A stretch of DNA of 54,609 bases. Source: Candidatus Pacearchaeota archaeon (GTDB lineage: Archaea; Nanobdellota; Nanobdellia; Pacearchaeales; GW2011-AR1). Under the pieces are notes generated by a model. That model saw only the letters and a program-made list of their open reading frames with translations. It did no database searches and was not told the DNA's origin. Shown here in pieces: positions 47,019 through 54,609 of the stretch (the first letter of the stretch is position 1; each line of letters begins with the position of its first letter). The position numbers and the translations under genes were made by a program. The stretch covers positions 1 to 54,609 of the forward strand of contig JAFCFJ010000005.1 in NCBI GenBank assembly GCA_017608705.1. Direction: 5' to 3'.

Positions 47019-50000
47019 CTATCCTGGCAGAACAAATTTTAACCCAGGCTCAAAACTTAAAACCCAGTAACCTTTCCCTGGTTCGAATTTAGTTGTTGAG
47101 CATTCGTCGTTCATACATACAGTTTGATATGTGTTGTTAAAGTAGAAGAATGTTGATTGTATCCAGCCACTTTGGCCTGCTTCAAAAAGCGATTTCATTT
47201 CTACACCGTTAGTTACGAAAATTTCATTGTAATCTTTTGTATTGTTTATAGGAAAAGACACTAGATTCCAGCCAGCTGGAAGCTTATTACCTTCGGCAAG
47301 TGTTCCTGAATTAACTATAATGCTAATGTTATCTGTTAAAGCGCGAACCCAGTAGCCATGCCATGGATATACTTCCGATGTATCGCAGTTTTCATGGCAC
47401 ACAGTTTTATAGCCGTCATCAAAATAATAGAATATCGGATCAATCAAATCTGTTTCCGTTATGTTAAGCATATGTGTTCCGTTGCTAACTAGCAAGCTAT
47501 TATAGTGTTTGGTTGTTTGAATCGGAAAGCCAATAAGGTTCCAGCCTTTTTTCAGCTTTATCTCGCTTATGGGTTTAATTTTATATTCATAATTTTCCTG
47601 CACAACGACAAGCTTACTCAACACAGGTGTTATCGAGCCATTGCTTCTCATGTAAGCTTTGACTTGTAGATACCTCATTCCTGCAAGGTTGCTTAGGCTT
47701 TCACCACTTTGGCTGAAATATGAAGCAGATGTGCCATCAGGCCCTTTCCACTCGCTCCATGTTACACCATCATCACTTTCCCTAACTTGTAATTTCAATT
47801 CACTACTTTCTGGCACAACAGCGTCAAATTCTATTCTCGAAGCCGGAACTCCTTTGAGATCAATTACTGGTGTTATATATGTGCCATTTACATAATATTT
47901 TTCGCTAAATTCACTTGCACTTAGACCTTGTTCTAATTGCAATTTGTCGAAATAACATTTTGCCACGCCTGTTCCTGAAGTAACAATCCTCAGTAACCCA
48001 TAAAAGCTTTCGTTGGTTTCTATATGTGCGGTGTATTTAACAAAATCTGAAGTTACCCCATCGATATAGATTTCTGCATTTGTTTTGAAACCTTCTGTAT
48101 AAACTTTGCATGCGATATCACCATCCAACTGTGTAGCTTTTGCATAAAAACTTAACGTGTAGTTCTTGTTTGGCTCTAACCTAAGTTTCTGCTCTACAAC
48201 TCTCTTGTTATTTGTGCAATTTACAAGCAAACCATATTCGCTTCCTTGTGGCCAACAATTCTGGTCCATACTCCAATAAGGTAAATAATGCTCTGCCTCG
48301 AATACAAATCTTGGATTCCCTATGTAATTTTTTCTTGCCAGCTTTACACTATAATCTGCAAGATTTCCATTTTGTGACAGTTTTATAACATAAAAATAAT
48401 CCTTATCATAAAAATTGCCCTCTGCTGTGGAACCAGCAATTTCATTTCTTTTGTTTATCAGCTGCTCGTTTTTTGGCAGGCCAAGCCACATCCTTATTTC
48501 ATCAGGATAAATCTCTACGTAGCGATAATTCATACTGCTTTTGCCAAGCGAACCGCTTCTTATCATATATAAATTTTCAGCGGCAAATGTGTCATTTATT
48601 TCTACCTCATGAACGTGGCCATGGAAGAAGAGCATTGCTTTGTAGTCTTGTGTGTAATTTCTTATTATGGCAAGCACATCATCTGCATTTGCCACTTTCC
48701 TATAGCCGTATATTGGGTGATGCATTAGCATAACAACAATTTTGCTCTTATTTCTATTTTCATATAAAGTTCGGTTGAGAAATTCAAGCTGGTCTTGTCT
48801 CAACGGCTCGCCCGGGTCTTCATAACCACAGTCATTGCTGTCAATACCTATGAACAAAATATTTCCTACTGTGAGTGTCCAGTTTGCTTCATGTGGTGGC
48901 ACATATTTCACGAAATCATACATACCCCATGCGTCGTGATTACCACCTACAGCGAGAAACTTGTTGGCAAGATTTGTTTCGTTCAACACATTTGCAATAA
49001 AAATAAATTCTTCTTCATCGCTGTCCTCTGTATTGTCACCTGTTGATATGATGTAATCTATGGGCTCGTTTTTCAAAGCTTGCATTGTTGCGTTAAAGAT
49101 TTCTGGCGTGAAGTTTATTGTTAGATACCCTTCTGTTTCAACATGGGCATCGCTTACATGCACAAATCTTAACAACGGATTTTCTTTTTCAAAAGTTGTG
49201 TTATTAGTTGTGCCTTCAAGGAACTTGGCAAAATCTATGATATTCTTTCTTACACTTGAGTTTGCTATCACAAAGCCAACAGCATTGCTTGCATTAACTA
49301 CACAGGTAATTTTGTCCCCAGCAGAAAATAATTCTCTTGATAATGTGCTGCTCGTCTCACCAAGAATAAGCTGTCCATTTTTATACCAAAGATAGCTTAG
49401 GTGTGTGTAATTCCAGGCGCTTGCATGACATGTTAAATCATCGATTTCAGTTGGGTTATCTGGTGTTATCCATACAGCCTCTATGTTTGGCTCTGGTATT
49501 GATATTTCAGCTATGAAAGTATTGCTTGTGGCAGAATTTTGGCCTGAATAACATGTTATATTCCAAAGATACATCCCATTTTTTACATCATAGTTTGAGG
49601 AATTGAGGACAAAACTATTTATTGTAGCTCCATCAGTTACAACCCTTGTGGTATTTTCTATTATTGTGCCGTTCCAGCTCAACAAACATTTTTCTATGTC
49701 AGGGGCAGAAACTATGTAATCGATCTTTACTGTTCCATCAAGATTGGAGAAAATTGTGTTATTCTTTGTTAAAACAGTGAGGATAATGCGGGAAAACGTT
49801 ATGGTCCGTGTTTCTGTGCTATAAATGGTAAAACCATCATTTGTTAAGCCATAATAGGAATATGAACCTGGTGGGATTTTTGTCATGTTAGCATAGAATT
49901 TACCAACAGAAGTATCTTTCAATTTGGCTATTTCTTCTTGGCTTAATGGCCGATTATAGATTCTTAATTCATCGTAAGTGGCATTACATGGGTTATTTCC

Positions 50001-50783
50001 TCCTGGGTCTGAACCAAGATAAATGAACCATTGTTGGCCAACAACAAAGGGATCGTTTGCATTGATATAATTTTCACTCTTGTCCTGCCCGTCTATATAC
50101 AGAGCTAAATGCTTATCTGCGCGAACAGGATTTTCGCTGTCCCAAACAAGTGCTACATGGTGCCAGTTTCCGTCAAACAAAGTTTTGTCAAGAGTATAAA
50201 CACGTTGTTTTTCACTATCTGCTGAGATTATCTGAAATTTAAGCTGGTTGAAACTTTGATAAAGTGCTATGCTTCCTGTATAAAACAAGAAATATGTTTT
50301 GCTGCCATCGCTCCATTGATCATTTGTTTTGAACCAGAACATTACGGTACCTTTTTCTGGAGCTATGTTATTGGAAGCAAAATATTCAACATATGTTTCT
50401 GGTGGAATGGCTTGTGAGAAATCAAGGCCATTGTCAAAGATAGCATCAGTAAATTGAATATTGCCATAGTTGCTTGGTACCTCACCATCTTCACATTCAA
50501 GCATGCCATCAAAATGGCAGTTGAATAACAAGTCACCGCCATTGAGAGTTATATTCATGCCATTCCAGTTGAGTGCTACTTTTTCTGGAGAAATCTCGCT
50601 TAGTGAGAAATTTATGAAAACCTCATCACCGAGTGTTTTATAACCCTCATCTGGTGTTGGCGGAACAAATATGAGTTGTGGTTGTGAAAAAACAAGCCCA
50701 AGCAAGGTTATAATTGCAAGTAATCCAAATATAACAGATGAAGCTATTTTTATTTTTCTGAACAGCTCATTCATAACTTTCAT
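47019..50783 (-). CDS. Giant secreted surface protein: LamG-like, Ig-like, calcineurin-like phosphoesterase, CBM-like, two C-terminal GWNL(I/V)(G/S)FPI repeats
   Basis: FASNNIAPEKGTVMFWFKTNDQW...; RFVHVSDAHVETEGY...IISTGDNTEDSDEEEF...VGGNHDAW...FFHGHVHEVE; KKGWNLIGFPI and PAGWNLVSFPI. Confidence 0.9.
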   Translation of the reverse strand: MKVMNELFRKIKIASSVIFGLLAIITLLGLVFSQPQLIFVPPTPDEGYKTLGDEVFINFSLSEISPEKVALNWNGMNITLNGGDLLFNCHFDGMLECEDGEVPSNYGNIQFTDAIFDNGLDFSQAIPPETYVEYFASNNIAPEKGTVMFWFKTNDQWSDGSKTYFLFYTGSIALYQSFNQLKFQIISADSEKQRVYTLDKTLFDGNWHHVALVWDSENPVRADKHLALYIDGQDKSENYINANDPFVVGQQWFIYLGSDPGGNNPCNATYDELRIYNRPLSQEEIAKLKDTSVGKFYANMTKIPPGSYSYYGLTNDGFTIYSTETRTITFSRIILTVLTKNNTIFSNLDGTVKIDYIVSAPDIEKCLLSWNGTIIENTTRVVTDGATINSFVLNSSNYDVKNGMYLWNITCYSGQNSATSNTFIAEISIPEPNIEAVWITPDNPTEIDDLTCHASAWNYTHLSYLWYKNGQLILGETSSTLSRELFSAGDKITCVVNASNAVGFVIANSSVRKNIIDFAKFLEGTTNNTTFEKENPLLRFVHVSDAHVETEGYLTINFTPEIFNATMQALKNEPIDYIISTGDNTEDSDEEEFIFIANVLNETNLANKFLAVGGNHDAWGMYDFVKYVPPHEANWTLTVGNILFIGIDSNDCGYEDPGEPLRQDQLEFLNRTLYENRNKSKIVVMLMHHPIYGYRKVANADDVLAIIRNYTQDYKAMLFFHGHVHEVEINDTFAAENLYMIRSGSLGKSSMNYRYVEIYPDEIRMWLGLPKNEQLINKRNEIAGSTAEGNFYDKDYFYVIKLSQNGNLADYSVKLARKNYIGNPRFVFEAEHYLPYWSMDQNCWPQGSEYGLLVNCTNNKRVVEQKLRLEPNKNYTLSFYAKATQLDGDIACKVYTEGFKTNAEIYIDGVTSDFVKYTAHIETNESFYGLLRIVTSGTGVAKCYFDKLQLEQGLSASEFSEKYYVNGTYITPVIDLKGVPASRIEFDAVVPESSELKLQVRESDDGVTWSEWKGPDGTSASYFSQSGESLSNLAGMRYLQVKAYMRSNGSITPVLSKLVVVQENYEYKIKPISEIKLKKGWNLIGFPIQTTKHYNSLLVSNGTHMLNITETDLIDPIFYYFDDGYKTVCHENCDTSEVYPWHGYWVRALTDNISIIVNSGTLAEGNKLPAGWNLVSFPINNTKDYNEIFVTNGVEMKSLFEAGQSGWIQSTFFYFNNTYQTVCMNDECSTTKFEPGKGYWVLSFEPGLKFVLPG

Positions 50784-50803
50784 ATTTTTACCATTTTAAA
50801 GTG

Positions 50804-50841
50804 AGTATTTAAACCTTTCTGTTTATTGTAAATTTTTTAAA
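50804..50841. promoter_or_regulatory. Divergent TATA-box promoters for leaderless surface-protein genes
   Basis: In the 79-bp gap: tatttaaa-type box ~25 nt before the minus ATG (50783) and ttttttaaac ~25 nt before the plus ATG (50863). Confidence 0.55.
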
Positions 50842-50862
50842 CTATCAGTTCTCCAAGGCTGT

Positions 50863-53800
50863 ATGAAGAAAAGAGGAATTTTGTTAATTATGTCTATTTT
50901 CATAGTCTTTATATTCACTGCCTTGCTCACAGGCCAGGAAACTACTCCGAATCCGTCTTTGCCAGGGTTGAATATTAGCCAAGGAAGCTGTGTGAATTGT
51001 AGCATTTACCAGAACAGCATAATCCTAAGCAATAAACATTACACAGCTAACACTGATATGGTGGCATGGTGGCAGTTCACAAGAAATCTCTCTGATTTCT
51101 CTGGCAATGGAAATAATGCTTATCCTGGAGCGGTTACACATGAGCATGAATACTATGTATTTTCCGGAAATAGCTATTCTTATTTGGGTGTTCCACTAAC
51201 AGAGTCGCTGAAAACAGAGAACTTTACATTTATGGCTTGGATACGGCTTGATGATGCGAGCAATGATGCAGATATTTTTTCAGGTAGTGCTTGTTCTACA
51301 AATAAATCCTACAGCATCTTGTGGAAGGGCGGTGCTAATAATAGGTTTTATCTTTATCTTACCGGTACTGGGGCTGGGTGTGATACTTCTATTTTCTCAG
51401 ATACAGTTTCACTAACAAGCGGAAAATGGCATCATTTTGCTATCACATATAACACTAGTGATGCAAGGTTCTATCTTGATGGAAAAAGTGTAGGGAATGT
51501 AACTGGAATTAACAGGATAATAAACTATTCTGGTGTGCAGAGCTTTTGGATAGGAAAATATAAAGGAGCAGCAAGCAATAACCCACTCGATGGCTCAATA
51601 GATGAGATAGCGATTTTTAATAGAACACTCAATGCTTCAGAGATCGCAAGCTATTATAACGAGGGTTTGTATGTTAGCAATGCTACCTACACCTCGGCTG
51701 TAATAGATAGTCAAAGCAATACCACACATTGGCGAAGGATAATCTTCAATCTTACCTTACCAGCTAACAGCAGTATCTCCATTTATACCATGACAACAAA
51801 TGATACAAACAATTGGCCTGGCTCTTGGGATCCTTGCCAACTTTCTCCGGCAGACGGGCCAGATAAATGTATAATAGCATCAGCAGACGCACGCTATCTG
51901 AAATTTAAAATAAACATAAGCTCAACAAATCTAACAGAAAGTCCAGTGATAGCGAATATTTCAATAATGAGAACAGGTCCACCAAGCATCACGCTTGTAT
52001 CACCATCTAATGCGAGTGAGCTTTCAAGCTTTAACGTGACATTCATTTATCGGGTTACAGATTATCAGTTGGATAGCATTGTAAATTGCTCACTTCTTTC
52101 TTTCAATGTTTGGCTTACCAATGGAAATTACAACTGGACTGTAAGGTGTTATGATAATGAAACCATACCGCAGGAGGGCTACTCTGATACATGGCTCTTC
52201 ACAATTAACAATCCAGCACCGGTTGTGAGCTATGTCTACATTACTCCTGACCCTGCAACAACAAGTGATACGCTAACATGTGTAAATGGCACAACTTCGA
52301 ATGACACAACCGCCCTTTATTATCGATGGTATAAAAATGGGCAGCTCATCTCAGGTGCAAATTCAGCCACGCTCTCGCCAACTTATTTCAGTTCTGGTGG
52401 CAATATCTCTTGTGGTATAATTCCGAGTGATGGCGAACAGAACGGAACTGAGGTTATTTCAAGCGTTAAGTGGAATATTGACACAAATCTTGAAGATTTT
52501 GGAAACGGCACGCTAGTCAACTTGAGCATAGCCCGTTCTGATTTGTTGATAAGGTTTGCTCACACGACGGATGAGCACTTGCAGTATGATGCGGATTATG
52601 TTCCATATAACTTCACATGGGAACTTTTCAATCAAACCTATCAAGAGATTACAACACTCTCTCCTGATTTTATAATAACAACCGGAGATAATACTGAAGA
52701 TTATGATTTCATTGATTTGTATTATATAAAGCAGGTAATAGATACCTTACCAATTTCTGTACATCTTTTGCCAGGCAATCATGATTTAGGAATAGTTAAT
52801 GAATACCAAACATTTTTTGGTTCGAGAAATTGGTCTTTTGTTTACAAAAACGCTCTATTCATTGGTCTTGATTCTGCGCAAGCAGGAGCGAACAAGAGCG
52901 GGCCTGCAGGGAATATATCACAAGAGCAAATAGATTTCCTGAATGCAACCCTCAACGCATATAAAAATACAAATAAGATTGCTTTCATTTTTTTGCATCA
53001 TCACATAAAACATCCAGATATCACTAGTATTCTGGGAAACAGGGCAGAGGTGATAAGTGTGCTGGAGAGATACAACACTTCTTACCTTGCCATATTAGTT
53101 TTTTCTGGCCACAAACATGTCAATTACCATACATATTCTAACGGAATTAATTACTTCATCACAACAAGCCTAACAAAATCTAATCTTGAGGAGTATAGAA
53201 TAGTTGATGTTTACCCAGGACTTATTGAAATATGGCCTTCTGGCACTGTTAATCAAACCTTTGCTGAGTTAAGGCGCAATACTGAGGGAGAGGCTTCTTC
53301 TCAGGATGGGGCTGTGGATGGCAGATATCTTACTCTTTCTTATAATTACACAGGAACCGTGAATGCAGAGCTAAAGCTGGCAAGAAAAAATTTTATTGAT
53401 AATCCTGGCTTTGAAACTTGGGACACAAATATTAGCGTAGAAAGATGGACAGAAAAATCTGGTTCATGCAGTAATACTGAAGTTGAAAAAAGCACAACGC
53501 GGTATGCAGGAAATTACGCGTTGAAACAAAATATCTCCATGACACAAACAAGCTGTGATTCTGTTCAGTATGTGGTTGTTGATCCAGAAACAAATTATAC
53601 ATTGAGCGGATGGCTGAAAACATCTATCCAAGGCAGTGGAGAATGTAAGGTTTATGTTGAAGGAATTAGCGGAACAAATGGCTGTGCGGAGGGAACAATA
53701 ACATATACTAGTACGACAGACTGGACATATTTCAATTGCACAATCACTACTTCAGCATCTGACACGAATCTTAGCATAAATCTTAAGATAAATAGCAGTG

Positions 53801-54609
53801 ATGCAACAAGCAATGTAACTTGTTGGTGGGATAATCTCCAGCTTGAGAAATCTAATGTAAATACAAGCTATTCAAAGAAATATTTTCCAGCAGGCGAATT
53901 TATTTCTCGTGTTTTCGATTTAGGTGAGAATCCGTCACATTTCAGGTAAGAACATCTGCTGATAACATAACATGGGGTTCGTGGAAAGGACCTGATGGCA
54001 CAAGCAATAGTTACTACAATGAGAGCGGACAAGAGCTTAATGTAACGAATCAACGTTATATTCAATATAAGGCCATACTGCAAACTAATGATACCAGCGT
54101 AACTCCTGTATTGCGAGATGTTGTTATAAAACAAGCTGATTATTATATGGTGTTTGCCTCCACAGAGCAAGAGCAGAATGATGATGGTGATGGTGGTGAT
54201 GGAGGGGGTAGTAGCAGTAGTACTAGCGCGGTAACACAGCAAAACCAGACAACAAACATAACAGCTAATGAAACTGCTGAAACAACACAAGGAGAAGTAG
54301 AAATTCCAGAGAATGCTGAGAGAGAAATTTCAATTAGCAAGGAAGGCATCAATGTTTCTATGCGAATTGGAAGCAAAGCAATTTTTACCGTTGAGAATTC
54401 AACGCATTCTGCAATACTAATAGAGATGGGCAACGATTATGTTAAACTTGAAATAGCCTCAAATGCTACGGTTGTTACATTGAGAATAAACGAAACAAAA
54501 GAGCTTGATTTGAATAATGATTCTATACCTGATATGGGAATTAGGCTTAACAGCATAGAAGAAGGCAAAGCGAGCCTCGTATTTTATCTTGTTACAACAA
54601 GCAAGGAAA
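50863..54609 (+). CDS. Giant secreted surface protein paralogous to 47019-50783; frame broken near 53943; runs off the right edge
   Basis: ORF 50863-53949: LamG (ENFTFMAWIRLDDASNDADIFSG), RFAHTTDEHLQYD...FIITTGDNTEDYDFID...LLPGNHDLG...LVFSGHKHVN. A second frame from ~53943 continues QVRTSADNITWGSWKGPDGTSNSYYNESG... to 54609 without stops. Confidence 0.88.

Noticed and set aside
1-54609. CRISPR arrays, transposase/integrase genes, inteins in RFC
   Set aside because: No spaced direct repeats, no transposase or recombinase motifs, and both RFC subunits are uninterrupted.

Overview
This 54.6 kb window is an AT-rich archaeal chromosome segment. Gene content and style suggest a DPANN-type lineage: leaderless genes with TTTATAAA/TTTAAAAA TATA boxes, archaeal RFC, Rpo7/Spt4/eS24/eS27, eL41, Kae1, Rpp30, ScpA, archaeal HisRS and PheRS, and intron-containing tRNAs. 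I recognise 7 tRNA genes: Thr-GGT, Glu-CTC with a 104-nt intron, Gln-CTG, Trp-CCA, His-GTG, Glu-TTC, and Ile-TAT with a 39-nt intron. Most of the rest is informational housekeeping genes, small conserved hypotheticals, and very large secreted proteins at both ends. The observations I rate highest are: (1) a bacterial-type sigma-70 family protein (5712-6881, -); (2) a long secreted polysaccharide-deacetylase-like gene interrupted by one in-frame TAG at 2667-2669, with the same frame open to the window edge; (3) pheS, normally essential, apparently missing about 25 codons plus a frameshift at ~9512; (4) a similar deletion and frameshift at ~53943 in one of two divergent giant LamG/metallophosphoesterase surface proteins; (5) tRNA-Ile(UAU) with an intron; (6) a highly structured tRNA-Glu intron; (7) two candidate structured ncRNAs (~24070-24240 and ~34190-34255). 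No CRISPR array, rRNA or clear transposon was seen. All family calls come from reading the protein sequences; no database search was possible.
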